From: Arctopsyche grandis
Taxonomy: Eukaryota > Arthropoda > Insecta > Trichoptera > Hydropsychidae
DNA length: 64,000 nucleotides
Assembly: GCF_051622035.1 (NCBI RefSeq)
Contig: NC_135365.1
Coordinates: forward strand, 17,836,001 to 17,900,000
Reading direction: 5' to 3'
The notes under the pieces: model-generated
Databases searched by the model: none
What the model saw: the letters and a program-made list of their open reading frames with translations, nothing else
Told to the model about the DNA's origin: nothing
Program-made: the position numbers and the translations under genes
Part shown: positions 50,760 through 62,019 of the stretch, piece after piece
Layout of the letters: each line of letters opens with the position of its first letter
Numbering within the stretch: position 1 is the stretch's first letter

Positions 50760-51377
50760 GTATTTACATTATCAGTTAAAATTGATGTTAATGTAGAAAA
50801 TGTCATAAATAAATCCTTTAAATTTACAATAATAAATTATTGTACATTTAAAGGGTATTACATACATTAAACTAAAATTATTTTCAATAGAACATAAAAA
50901 TGAATAAAACTTTAAATTTATTTCATTACTCCTCTATTAAAAAATCTAATTACATACCTCCTTTATTTCTTTTTGCACTATGTGCAATTTTATTGATAAC
51001 ATTTTCTACATTTACATCAATATTACGATGTATATTTTATGTTAATCCCGTTAAACGACCTTGTGACAGACTGTTTCTCAAATAAGTTTTTAAGTCTTTT
51101 CAAAGTTGAAAAATTTCTTTCAGCTGAAGCTACGCTAACTGATAATGTAAATGTTACACCGAATCCGTAAAATTGCCTATTGCGTAAGATTTTGAGATAT
51201 AATTGATAGTTTTAGTAACAGGTTTGCATTAATCTCACGTAACTGGTTGTGGTTATCCTTGTGGGTTGCCATATAAAACACAAAGATCTACAAGTTTTTT
51301 TTAGTGTAGAAACACTAATCGACCTGCGTTTGACGTTTGGCGGCGTGTAACCCTACGATCAGCATACAGTTTCCAAA
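50760..51377 (+). promoter_or_regulatory. RTRAF upstream region
   Basis: About 620 bp between the solo LTR and the RTRAF start codon. The last 70 bp before the ATG (CTGCGTTTGACGTTTGGCGG and following) are less AT-rich and are the likely 5' UTR or promoter. No TATA box is clear. Confidence 0.35.
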
Positions 51378-52282
51378 ATGCTGAAAAGGAAGTTAATCGC
51401 TTTGGACCATCCCAATCCAGAGGAATTTGAACCTAGTGGTCAGTTCTCAATTTGGTGTAGTATTTCCCACTTGCGCAAAAACAATCTTTAAGTATACATT
51501 CTATATATTTTAGATGAATCTGAGTTCCGCAGTTGTATTATATGGTTGGAAGATCAAAAGATAAGACATTATAAAGTCGAAGATAGGCTCCATTTGAGGA
51601 ATCTCTCTGATCCTGACTGGAACAAAACATTCCAAGTATACCAACGTGAACTAGCCAGCCCTGTTATAAATGGATCACTAATTGACCAACTGACGTGGTT
51701 AGCGTCATTCGCTATACGATTGGAATATAGTGATAATGGTAAGTGCAAAACGATGCTTTGATAAAACTCATTACAGAAAGATTATTAATGTTTCAATTTA
51801 ATGTTATATTCAGCCGAAAAGTACAATACGGAAATAGCTAAGAAGATGGAAAAGAAATCGATAGCCCCGAATGTCATTTCAACAAATCCTCTTGACAATT
51901 TAGATTGTAAGTACACGATTGGTTTGGTCTACTTCTCTTAATATTTCAATACTTATAATTTTGTGTTTGATATTTGTTTTTAGTTTCGAGTGGAGCGTTT
52001 AATAATGGTGTGACAAAAGTGGCAACGTTGGGCTGTGTAGGTCCTCATCCAGATCCTCGCGTCCGTCTCAGCGCCTTGGCGGCAATACTGAAACATTCCC
52101 CGCACCCTCATCCTGTAAACCAAAACACTGAAACAGCAGAGACTCCTGACGACGTTTTAGATTTACTGTTCATATCGGAATTGAGAACTCTGCAAACGTC
52201 CATCAATGAAGCTTTGGTGGCAGTTCAAAAAATAACTGCGAATCCTAAAACCGATACGAAACTGGGAAAAGTTGGATTTTAA
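51378..52282 (+). CDS. RTRAF: RTRAF (RNA transcription, translation and transport factor)
   Basis: Four exons join in frame: 51378-51438, 51514-51738, 51814-51906, 51984-52282 (225 aa), all with GT-AG introns of 75-77 bp. The N-terminal MLKRKLIALDHPNPEEFE, the WLEDQKIRHYK block (about residues 31-41), LASFAIRLEYSDNAEKY and the C-terminal ELRTLQTSINEALVAVQKI then KTDTKLGKVGF match hCLE/C14orf166/RTRAF throughout. In animals RTRAF is a subunit of the tRNA-ligase complex with RTCB, DDX1 and FAM98, and it shuttles between nucleus and cytoplasm in RNA granules and links to RNA polymerase II. The human protein is 244 aa, and the shorter length here comes from the middle region. The gene looks intact. 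The start ATG begins the conserved N terminus. Confidence 0.95.
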
Positions 52283-52609
52283 TACACACAATCGATAATC
52301 CGAATCAGACAAAGTCTTAGTTTCGAACTTTATTTTTATATGTAATATATATTTATTAGAAATTCAATATTCATTATTATAGTAAAACGCTTTTCTCATG
52401 CAATAATTTAAAATAAAAACTTTTTTCACATGCATTCTTTATTAATGATTTTCTTAATGTAATAACATTTCAATACAATAAATTCAACATATTAAATCAA
52501 CAGCACGTACATTGACCGTTTTCTTGCGGTTTTTTTGAGTCTCACTATTTTAGTTGTCAAAAAATAGGTGGAAATTGATCACAATGAACATAGCCATATA
52601 GCGAAATTA

Positions 52610-52872
52610 TGGGTGCACCTCATGGGATCGAATTAGAAATGCACGAAAAACCAAATATCGGAAGGCAAAGATCGAAAATCGAAAGATCTGAAGTCGAAAG
52701 ATAAAAAAAAAGGTGCATGGTAAACGGTACATACTCACTTTATTTGCGCGAGCAGGACACAGCAGGAACAAGAGGAACAGGCTTTTCCTCCCGTATTCTG
52801 CGCGCGCACATTAATCTTTGCCTTCCGATATTTGGTTTTTCGTGCATTTCTAATTCGATCCCATGAGGTAGA
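52610..52872. mobile_element. Foldback MITE, CTCATGGGATCGAATTAG family
   Basis: Arms of about 90 bp (CCTCATGGGATCGAATTAGA, AATGCACGAAAAACCAAATA, TCGGAAGGCAAAGAT) are inverted at each end around a spacer containing GGAACAAGAGGAACAGG. A half copy lies at 26553-26692. There is no coding content. Confidence 0.75.
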
Positions 52873-53059
52873 CCCCGAAATTACGTACGTTATTTATAAA
52901 AATATCTCTCATGGCAGAGGGTAATCGGAATTCTCACATCTTCATAGTTTGTGAATTGCTTGAATTCTTATTCTAATTTTTTTCTCAAAACTTAATATTA
53001 TAAAGTTTACACATTTTCACTTCGCTATTAGATTAAATAAAGTAAATAATGAATTTGAT

Positions 53060-53456
53060 ATATCTGGGCAAAAAGCCTCAACATATTATCAATGGAGAAG
53101 AAAGGCCTCAATGTGGTATTTGTTTTAAACGGATTATTCTGCAAAAAGCGATCTCGGGCAAGTCACTAAAATCTCGATCACGGAACATCTGGCACTCGAG
53201 TTCTCGTTAGTACAATATTTCGCGTGGGTGGCTTTCGATTGATGGAGTTTTTGGGTTATTTGTATCAGAGGGAACCGTTATTTGTATCAGTTTTATCAGA
53301 TGATTTTATGAAATCAGCGAATTTGAAGCAACATTTGCTGTATATACATCTAAAACGCAAGAACAAGGACAAAAGCTTTTTTGAACGTCATGGGAATCCA
53401 ACGGAGGATTACCAAGAAAAAAATAGAAAATATTATTGAAACTTCTTATGAAATAG
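53060..53456 (+). pseudogene. hAT-type BED zinc-finger remnant split by a MITE
   Basis: QCGICFK (about 53108-53127) supplies the CxxC of a BED finger, then a GGTTCGGTGATTA-group MITE fragment intervenes (about 53129-53290). The frame resumes with LSDDFMKSANLKQHLLYIHL and KNKDKSFFERH, the HxxxxH half of the finger and the KSFFER-like segment that follows it in hAT-derived proteins. A second MITE (53457-53813) cuts it off, and short parts may continue beyond 53814. This is a dead DNA-transposon gene. Confidence 0.6.
53129..53290. mobile_element. MITE fragment, GGTTCGGTGATTA group
   Basis: CGGATTATTCTGCAAAAAGC, GTCACTAAAATCTCGATCAC and CGTGGGTGGCTTTCGATTGA match the inner part of the MITE at 41886-42080. 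The right boundary is unclear because GTTATTTGTATCAG is repeated at 53254 and 53277. Confidence 0.55.
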
Positions 53457-53813
53457 CGGGTTTGGTGCAAACGAACGACAAGCGCCAGACAGACTGAACC
53501 ACAGATTAACTGGATGGCTGCTTTAAACGCAATTCTCGATTTCACAAATGATCGATTGCACATCAGATGACGAGTAATCTTTCGATATGCACAGATGCAA
53601 TTATTAAAATTGAGTTGGATCTTTCTAGCGAGTTTATTAAGGCAAAATTCGGAACTAAAGTATCAGAAGCACAGAACGTATACAGGGTAGATATGTCGGG
53701 ACTTTGGGTAGATTTCGCTTAGTGTAAGTGGGAGCAGTGCGCACGCATAAGGTACACGTGTCGTTAATCTGTGGTTCAGTCTGTCTGGCGCTTGTCGATC
53801 GTTTGCACCGCAT
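53457..53813. mobile_element. Foldback MITE (MULE-like), second copy
   Basis: The ends CGGGTTTGGTGCAAACG and the complement TGCGGTGCAAACGATCG match the family at 14422-14641. The flanks ATGAAATAG and AGGAAATAG are a 9-bp duplication with one mismatch. Arms CCAGACAGACTGAACCACAG and complement are conserved, while the centre (about 53570-53750) is unrelated and longer than in the first copy. Confidence 0.75.
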
Positions 53814-54324
53814 AGGAAATAGCACTAGATAGAAAAGCAGAAAAAACACATACAATTTTGGAAATCCCGTGATCTCGAAATGGTGGAAAATGGATTGGAG
53901 AAAAACAAATGGGGAATTATAATCTGAACAATGGTGAAAATGGGAATGGAGCAAAAAATGCTGGGAGCCCGTCTTAAGGAATAAACTGCTTAAGAGCCAA
54001 TTTTTTTCATAGATAAATTAACAAATAATAAAATATCAAGAGATCACTCAAAAACCTTTAAAGCGCCTATAGACAGGTTGTATTGGTTGAGGATTGAATG
54101 TTTTTGAAATGTAAAGCATGTAATTTAAAATTCTATTTTCTATTTTAAATTATAAAGAAGACATTTCTCCAGTAATATCAAATAATTTTTAAGTAATAAA
54201 TACATAAACAATATACAAATGTATGTAAATCGGCTAGATGTTCATTATAATAATACTTTGCCATGTTTTAAAATATATAAATAAAACAAAATGTATTTAA
54301 AATAATAATAAATTAAATAAATTA

Positions 54325-55590
54325 ATTAAAGATCGTTTGAGCAGTTACCTTGGATGGCAAATACCGAACGAACAAGCAGGGTTTGTAAAAGGCAAAGGGA
54401 CGAGGGAACAAATACTGAATATACGTCAACTCATTGAAAAATGTCGGGAGTTTCAAACTCCAGCCGTTCTTTGTTTTATAGACTATAAAAAAGCTTTTGA
54501 CTTTGTGAACTGGGACTATCTGTGGAAAGTTCTACTGGACATGGGAGTCCCCATGCATCTTGTAAAGATAATACATAACTTGTATAATGATAACAATGCA
54601 GTAGTTCGAATCAATTCGCTAAACTCGACAAATTTTCGAGTACAACGTGGAGTAAGGCAAGGGTGTATATTATCTCCAGACCTATTTAATATATATGGAG
54701 AGTATATAATGCGTAGAGCACTGGATGGTTGGAAGGGTGGAGTGTCCATTGGTGGAAAAAAACTATCCAATCTTCGGTATGCGGATGACACAACGCTCAT
54801 AGCTAATAATCATGAAGAAATGGCCGAACTGATCCGTCGTGTTGAGACAGAGAGTAATGTGCTTGGCCTCCAGATAAACCGCCCCAAAACAAAAATTATG
54901 ATAATTGACCGTCACCAACAGCTGCAAAACAACAACTCAGCTTTAAACGGTATAGATGTGGTTGATAATTTTGTCTATCTGGGGTCACTCATATCTAACA
55001 ACGGCGGCAGCGAATTGGAAATACGGCGCCGGATTACATTAGCAAAATCGGCAATGTCACAACTAACGAAGATTTGGAAGAATAGAGCCATTACAACTGC
55101 TGTCAAAATCCGTCTCGTGAAGAGTCTCGTTTTTTCTGTCTGCCTTTATGGTGTCGAGACGTGGACCATGAAGGCGGCGGATAGACGGAGAATCGATGCC
55201 TTCGAGATGTGGTCCTGGAGACGGCTACTGCGCGTGCCTTGGACCGACAAACGCACGAATGTGTCTATTCTTGAAGAATTGAAAATCAAGGATAGATTGT
55301 CAACAATATGCCTGAAACGTATATTGCAGTTCTTCGGCCACATTGCACGAAGAGGTGAGGAGAGCCTGGAGCGGTTGGTTGTGGTTGGTAGCGTCGAAGG
55401 CAGAAGAGCCAGAGGCAGATCCCCCGCACGCTGGACTGACCAAGTATCTGCAGCGACGGGCGCTTCCACGGTAGCAAGTCTTCGCCTGGCCGAATTTAGA
55501 ACTGAATGGAGGCAGCTGGTTGACCGCACATCATAGTCACGATCCTCAGTGATGAGGGAACCGACAGCAATATATTTAAAATAAAATATC
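54325..55590 (+). mobile_element. RTE-like LINE with open reverse transcriptase, 5' truncated
   Basis: A single open frame (54337-55536, 399 aa) covers reverse transcriptase from about domain 2 to the C terminus: NEQAGFVKGKGTREQIL, CFIDYKKAFDFV, the RQGCILSPDLFN block, the catalytic YADDTTLIA (about residues 149-157), VYLGSLISNNGGSELEIRRR and a C-terminal FGHIARRGEESLERL. The endonuclease and the first RT motifs are missing. The frame has no internal stop, so the insertion is recent or still fairly fresh. It is preceded by an AATAAT/TTAA-rich stretch, and the 3' end AGGGAACCGACAGCAATAT is RTE-like. Clade assignment is tentative. Confidence 0.85.
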
Positions 55591-55813
55591 ACATGAATAT
55601 ACGTATATGTACATGCAAATAGTCAAGTTTGCCAAATATCTAAGTATTATAAAATAAAATATTCATTGAAAGATCTTGAAAAACCTAGACCTATACCACG
55701 TAACAAAAAAATGTCTAAAGGAGTATGCTATGTGTGTTTAAATGGTGGCAAATCGAATATTCTCGCCGCACCCAAGCCTGCGAAACCTGCAACAATATTT
55801 CGCCATTAGAATT

Positions 55814-56017
55814 TTACGACACATTTAGAACAATTTCAATATTATTAGGAATGGAAATATTACTAATGGACAAAGTGGCCAATATGCCTTTTCCAAGTGT
55901 GGCCGGATTCTTTTTTGAAAAGGTGGCAAGATAAGCTCCGATCCCTACTAGGCCACAACCGCTTACCATTCGACATCCCCAACAATCACGATCTCGACCC
56001 GTCACTACAGAAACCAT
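55814..56017 (-). CDS. Small DMAC1-like (DUF4536) membrane protein, tentative
   Basis: The minus-strand frame from ATG at 56017 gives 67 aa: MVSVVTGRDRDCWGCRMVSG, CGLVGIGAYLATFSKKNPAT, then LGKGILATLSISN. The C-x2-C-R followed by SG-GL-G-G-Y and a short hydrophobic segment resembles the DUF4536 core of DMAC1/TMEM261 (human CWSCRVLSGLGLMGAGGYVY), an assembly factor for the distal membrane arm of mitochondrial complex I. A second membrane helix is expected after LGKG, but the frame ends in IPNNIEIVLNVS without a clear helix, so it may be 3' truncated, spliced or a decayed retrocopy. A possible acceptor (TGTGTTTCAG) lies just upstream of the ATG. Confidence 0.5.
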   Translation of the reverse strand: MVSVVTGRDRDCWGCRMVSGCGLVGIGAYLATFSKKNPATLGKGILATLSISNISIPNNIEIVLNVS

Positions 56018-56039
56018 GGTTCGCTGAAACACACAGGAA

Positions 56040-56620
56040 ATAAATGATAAGATTTAAATCAATCAATTAAGGCACTGAGTAAGTTTTGTACTGGATGTAC
56101 GACCAGTCTATGTAGCTGTAAAGATGACTATTAACATTCTTAGAAATGTTGTTTGCAATTTTAGCAAGAATACCGTATGTCCTTATAATGAAGAGATGTC
56201 TAGGAAAATCATGCCATAATCATACATGCAATTTTACATGTTGTATATCCTCATTGAGCTTTAAAATAACCAACTTCAACAAAAAACTAACTTTATGCAT
56301 AGACGAATGAACTTTTTCCATGAAATAAAAATCATTTTTTTCATTCAAATTTAAATTGTTATGGCTAATTTTTAAAAACAAATCAAATTTAATAAACTTA
56401 TCTATGAAAAATAACTTTACATTTTGGGTTTAAAAAAACAAAGTTGATTTTCTGTGTCGAGTTAATTATACGTTTATAAACCCACCTTAGTTTATAATAA
56501 TTGATGCAATTTCAATCCAGTGTACAATCACTTGTGTTTTTGTGGTTATATTGACACGATGACGTTTACCGTAAAAATGAATAATATACGGCCATTGCCA
56601 CTAACCCCTTTTGATTTTTT
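56040..56620. other. AT-rich intergenic sequence, nothing recognised
   Basis: No gene-like frame, repeat ends or RNA gene was found. Confidence 0.45.
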
Positions 56621-56624
56621 CAAA

Positions 56625-57172
56625 TTAAAAAGCATAATTTAAATAAAATCGTTTACTCTGTTCGAGTAATAGTCGCTGTCGTAGAATATTTTTTATGTGT
56701 TCTTGCACTGTAGACCATGGAGCGGCAAGTTTTTGGGATAATTCCTCGATACTTTGACGAGGATCTGATTCCAATAAGGCTTCCAGTAGCTCATCGTCGA
56801 ATTTCGAGGGTCGTCCTGATTTAGGGGCGTCCGTTAAGGTCCTATCACCAGATTTAAATCGTCGGAACCAAAACTGGCATTTGTTTGCTGTTATTACTGC
56901 TCCGTAAATTTCAATAATGGTTTTAGTTGTCTTGGTCGCACTCCAGCCTTGATCGAAAAAAAGTAGCATGCAATGCCGTATGTGTTGTTCGGTTGCTTCT
57001 GGCTTGTTCATTTTATCCTTAACAATATAAAAATATTTTTGGTGAAAAAAAAGCCGAGGAACAATACTATAGAAAAAAAAACTTACAAAGATGCTCACTT
57101 CACCGCGTTCGGGGACAAATTGATCTCAAACAAGTAACGTAAAAAAAATGGATTTCTTTCCGGTACCCCTAA
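56625..57172 (-). mobile_element. mariner transposon, 3' truncated
   Basis: The minus-strand frame from 57011 reads MNKPEATEQHIRHCMLLFFD, FWFRRFKSGDRTLTDAPKSG and RPSKFDDELLEALLESDPRQ, the paired-type DNA-binding N terminus of a mariner (Mos1-like) transposase, with the AT-hook-like GRPSKFDDE. The 5' terminal sequence TTAGGGGTACCGGAAAGAAA follows a TA at about 57171. The catalytic D,D34D domain and the other terminal repeat are missing, so the element is dead. Confidence 0.8.
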
Positions 57173-57289
57173 TATATAGCATGAAATTAACCTTTAATTA
57201 AATAGTGAGGCTATGAGAGGATGAGGTGCTCAGCTGTAGGAGTCACCAGTTATGGGGGTGAAATGAAATGACGGAATGTTGTATACACG

Positions 57290-58223
57290 AATATTTATTT
57301 TGACATACAGCTGCGAGTATTGAAGTCTTGAAATCTTGAACAAAATGCAAAAGCGAAAAATTAAGATACAAAAAAAAAAAATACAGCATTAAACACAATC
57401 ATAAAAACTTAATAGTAATTAAAATTTAAAATAAGAAAAAATACAAATAAGGGAATGTCTTGCACCTGCAGCCTGTTCCGATAAATATAAAACTACAAAT
57501 CCAAAACATCCCTGCGAGGCCCAAATGAAAGAGAGTAGATTAAGATTCCACTCAAACACCTCATTCAAATTAAGAAAGTAATGATGAGCGCAGGTTACCA
57601 GATAAATATGTTAAAATAATATCCGATAATCTTCGCTCACCGAGGTGGAAAATATCGCATTCAGGGACGGCAGCAACGATTTCATTGAGAAATCGAATAG
57701 CTCTTGGTATAGGAGCCATTCGAAAACGAATTGTGTGAGCAGGAGGTACAACCATCAAATGATGATATCTACCACGCACATAATTATTAGGTACATAAAG
57801 TCCCAACTGTTCCAGCAACAACGGGCATGACGTATTACCACGTAGTAGCTGGAGAACGAAACGAATTAACGAGAAGTTTCTCCGAAGTTCAAGGGAATTA
57901 TACCCAAGCATGCCCAAAAGGAAAGGAGTAGGATAGAGATATGGGTAGTACCCATACTCTTTCTTATAAAGAAAACGAAGAATTGCTTTTTGCACTTTTT
58001 CGATAATAAGAGAGTAGTTTGCTTCATGCGGATTCCACACAATCGCATTATACTCTAGCTTACTTCTAACAAGCGAGTTGAAAAGCAAGCGAGTGGCTTT
58101 AGGCGTTATATTGTTGTCAAGTGACGATTGTCCACAGACAATCCTAAATAATTTTAGCATCAGTCGTATTCGATGCTTGGTGGTCAACGTATGTCCGATA
58201 AAAACTTCTCTGGGCATGGCCAA
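57290..58223 (-). mobile_element. Jockey-like LINE, 3' fragment
   Basis: The minus-strand frame 58223-57570 (217 aa) starts at LTTKHRIRLMLKLFRIVCGQ and contains ATRLLFNSLVRSKLEYNAIV, YSLIIEKVQKAILRFLYKKE and GYYPYLYPTPFLLGMLGYNS, the region after the palm of the reverse transcriptase. It is the same family as the fragment at 45717-46467 (FLRFLYLKTFGFYPYLFPSA). The 3' UTR runs to about 57290. The open frame is uninterrupted. 5' truncated. Confidence 0.75.
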
Positions 58224-58346
58224 CGGGAAAGTGCATCGTTAAAAATTGCACGATGCATTCAAAAATACACAATAGACAACATGGGATACATTTTTATTTT
58301 AAGTTTATACATTTTAAGTAAATTGATCATTTAAGTAACATATTAT

Positions 58347-58724
58347 TCAATTAACATCGTATATGAAAGTTTTCATGAAAGCTTCTTGGCGACAGGTAGC
58401 ATACGCATACGCGTACAATATTGCGTAGTTATGGAAACGGTACGCGTGTATTGAAACAAAAAATGTATTCGAAAGGGCGCTTCTATTATTAAAACATTTC
58501 TTTGATTCGGACATTCTGAAATAGGTTTGAAATCTGGTTGGAGCTTCCTTAAGCCGTGGTAAAAGTGTGTGGTATTCTCCTTCTTCATATCGTGACTTTG
58601 AAATAGTATGTAGCCATAATTTTTTGGTTTTTCTCGACTGTTCTTCTTCCTCGCATATCAAAGATACTATAATAGCGTCCGTTTCATCCATCTTGCTCCG
58701 AGGTACCGAACGAATGATTGACAT
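58347..58724 (-). mobile_element. Harbinger-like transposase N-terminal fragment
   Basis: The frame (125 aa) includes MDETDAIIVSLICEEEEQ, KKLWLHTISKSRYEEGEYHT and LLPRLKEAPTRFQTYFRMSE, the same layout as the Harbinger N terminus in the copies at 25.3 and 43.4 kb, but a different family. The catalytic region is missing. Terminal repeats were not identified; the element may extend to about 58240-58860. Confidence 0.6.
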
Positions 58725-58869
58725 AATTTACTGCGTAGTGTCGCATCGCTGTCGTTCAAGTACGGTGTATCTAATATTGTTGCACACTGCCGTGCCGTGT
58801 CGTGTCGTAGCAGTCGACGGACGCATAGTGCGGTCAGACCTTTTATCTCTGTTCTACTCCACCTAAATC

Positions 58870-60630
58870 TTCTGTCTCCATCTCTGAAAATGTTGACTCA
58901 CTCGTTAAGCAAATTTGGTCATGCTGTCAACTACAAGTCAGTTACAGAAACTTTTAGTGAATCATTACCTCACTTATAGCTCATTATTATTATTCTACTT
59001 TAATTTCTCAGATTCAGAAGGATTACAGATCACCAGAAATGGTATGTCTTTCATGTAAAGACAATCTGAAATTGTCAACCGCTTTTGGAAACGTTTGTAT
59101 TCAGAGTGATGAAACGGTGAAACTGAAATTAGATTGATTTGATTGCCAAAAGAAAATAAATTACACCAGACTATTTGGACGTCTGCAATTACATAACATG
59201 TTAAATATAAGTCATAAATGGATTTACATAAATCGAGCACTGTAAAATACTGATTCTGAAAAATCAATCTAAAATACTGATTTATGTACATTTAAAGGTA
59301 GTGTTTACATTGGTATTTGAATTTATTAATACAAATAATTCTAAGACATCTCAATGTCTTACAGACAGTATGTACATGTAAACGCATTTAATTGAAAAAT
59401 ATTAAATTAAAAATCGATGCAAATCGCGTATTATATATATGGTTGTCTGGAATTCGTTTAATTTCAGTATTAAATGTCGCAATTTTAATTGATAAATTCA
59501 CTGGAAACACATACTAACCAAATCGTAATAAATGCGATCAAACGGTTGTTTCAATTATGACCGAAACTTTCAAATGATCTAAACTTTAAATAAATATGAA
59601 TAAAATTTTAGTTATTATTACGAGTTTTATTTAATGCATTTATATGATATTATTCAACTGAGATTTATTTTCACTTTTTTATGATTCGATCTGGGCTACT
59701 GTTTTTAGGAAAAGTAACCACACACAGCTATCTAATTCACGAAAAATATTTTCATTTACCGGTAAATAACGGTTTACCGGTATAAGAAAAAAATATTTAC
59801 CGTTTAACGGCTAATTACCGTAAATTGCAATCCCTTATTGCACCTTTCATAAATGTGGAGGACCTGGCCCCAAAACCAAAAATAATAATCAGTTAAACTA
59901 CAAGTTTTATCAAAATACCACATTGATAACAATAACGAATTGAAGACTAATAGATATTTTATACATATGTACATATATAGTATGTACATACATATATATA
60001 TAAAATAATCAATGTCAATCAGGCTGAAGAAGCTTATCGTGTTTGATGGGGCAAATAAAACAAGACAGATCACTAACACGCTGGACCTTGTCAGACCCTG
60101 AGTTCCTTATTAGGTTAAGAAATTTCATATTGCAATATTTTAAATAATAAAAAAGTTATTGTAATTCATTGACATTTTTATTCACGAATTTCATTAAAGA
60201 TTTGTTTTGATATACATACATATGAGCCGTGTATTAGAGCCGATATTTGAAAGTGGCGGAAGTTCAATTTTCAGTTCCAAAAACACTATTTCTGTTTGAC
60301 TTAATCCACAAATTACTATCACTTATTTTGATTCGATATGTCTAGATTCTCGGAAAAGCAGAATAAACGTATTACAGGTCACCAGTATTTTTAAATATTG
60401 TTAAACGTAAAATATTATATTTAGCGTTTTGCGAAATGAAGAATTTAATTTAAGGTCTTTAATAATATTGCTGTAAGTTTTGCAGTCCATTACATGACGT
60501 TGACAATTACTTTTGTCGTCTAAAAAATATAAATTTCCATTCATAAAAAATATATACGTATTACATAAATAAATTAATAATATCAACAACTCACGTATTT
60601 TATATTAAAAGTTTATTAATGTAAATATTT
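58870..60630. other. AT-rich intergenic stretch, nothing recognised
   Basis: No domain-bearing frame was found on either strand. A small inverted block TTACCGGTAAATAACGGTTTACCGG lies at about 59757-59782. Confidence 0.4.
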
Positions 60631-60637
60631 CAAAACT

Positions 60638-61090
60638 AGTGTTGTACCCGATGACATATCATCGCATCGCAAAAAAAAATTAAAAGAAATGTATTGTGCT
60701 CGATCCAGAACGCGGTCAAATTTTTTTCAAATACCTTTTAAATATATTTAATTTAATAGTTTAATATGAAAAATAATTGGTAAAAACTACTTACCAACCT
60801 ATGTATATATAAGCAATATTAAACATCGATAGAAAAATTAATCAATTAATTAATTTCTTTAACATTAAACAATTAAATAAATAAATTAAAATAATTATAA
60901 AATAATTAAACAAATTTTCAATAGATGGCAGTAAATTATTTCGATCTATTTGCCTAAAGGAAACATTGGTATCGAACAGTATGTATATATAGAAGTTTTT
61001 TTCTTTTGTTATTATATTCGTATATACGTTTTGGCAGCGGCTTAGCTGTAACGCACATATCTATGTCGAATCGAAACTATTATAGTACGG
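60638..61090 (+). repeat. Dispersed repeat (ACTAGTGTTGTACCCG)
   Basis: The start ACTAGTGTTGTACCCGATGA resembles the start of the repeat at 16311. It is followed by AT-rich sequence and by AGATGGCAGTAAATTATTTC, which resembles CCGCCATCTATG-type blocks elsewhere. It is probably a diverged member of the same dispersed family. Confidence 0.35.
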
Positions 61091-61656
61091 CGAGCGTTAT
61101 CTCAGACAAACAGACATACAGAATAGCGATATTATGCAATGATGATTCGAAAAACACCAATGTAACAAAAATTAGAAGTCAAATTCTATCGACCGCACGA
61201 ACAATGTTGTATTCCTTGACCAAAATGCAATGCGAAATTGAAACGAAATGCAATTGGCCATCGCGGGTCGAATGGGGGGTCAATGCGATAGCATGTATTA
61301 TATGTACATACATTTTACGTAAGTCTCGTGCTGGATCAGTTCGACTATGTATATCGTACTAATTTTTATTTTATCAACATAATAGACTTCACATGCCTAC
61401 GAGCATGGATAATGACGAAGCAGCTGTACTGCTGTACCCATTCTTCTATTCTTCTCGCGAGTGCCACTCCATCTTCTTCACGACCGCGCTTACACAGTAC
61501 GTGTGGTTTTATGAAGTAGTCACATTGTTTGTAGTGTCAATTATGTCCGGATGCCACCATCCAGCATGTTGTATCAGCGGATCCCCTCCTGGCACTGTCC
61601 AATTTGTGCCGGTGAAAGGTGAAGAGCGACTTGCTTCCTCTTGTACGTGTTGTTAG

Positions 61657-61900
61657 TTTAGTTCAGTTGAGCTGAGGCTAGTGTGCCGGCTGGTCGATAC
61701 TACATATGTACATACATACATACCACCGGCTACAATAACGCCATTTACTTCGTCGTGGTCTTCTCTCGAGTACCAGTTTCGAGTTGACCAGACGACTGTT
61801 CCAGAATCGGTGCCGGAGCTCGAGCACACGCTGAACCACATACTGGATCCTGGTCCCACTTTCCAACCACTTCTTCCACTTCTTGACAATTTCTATCAGG
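61657..61900 (+). CDS. Candidate exon, function unknown
   Basis: The frame ending at a good donor (TATCAG|GTAACT, GT at 61901) reads SSWSSLEYQFRVDQTTVPES, VPELEHTLNHILDPGPTF and QPLLPLLDNFYQ. Composition (Leu/Pro/Glu, few Lys/Asn) differs from random AT-rich frames here, which suggests coding. The 5' limit is uncertain; the stretch before about 61735 translates a TACATACA microsatellite and is probably non-coding, and no in-frame ATG is seen. No family is recognised. Confidence 0.3.
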
Positions 61901-62019
61901 TAACTGATTGAATTTGCGTGTTATTATAATATATATGTATATTGCACGAAGAATAAGTGTTCTTACGTTATCAATATTCAAATCGAACTTACATATCTAC
62001 ATATGTACATAGATTTTAA

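Noticed and set aside
53224-53439. Independent 71-aa zinc-finger protein
   Set aside because: The first 20 residues are translated MITE sequence, and the rest is only the second half of a hAT-type BED finger.
55146-55592. Minus-strand frame of 148 aa opposite the LINE
   Set aside because: It is a shadow of the reverse transcriptase reading frame, which has clear catalytic motifs.
56625-57172. Host paired-domain (HTH) gene
   Set aside because: The sequence is a mariner transposase N terminus (FWFRRFKSGD, GRPSKFDDE), with a transposon-like 5' end.
61393-61656. Plus-strand 87-aa Cys/Phe-rich frame
   Set aside because: The composition is unusual, but I recognise no domain, conserved neighbour or splice context; it may be 5' UTR or promoter of the candidate exon downstream.
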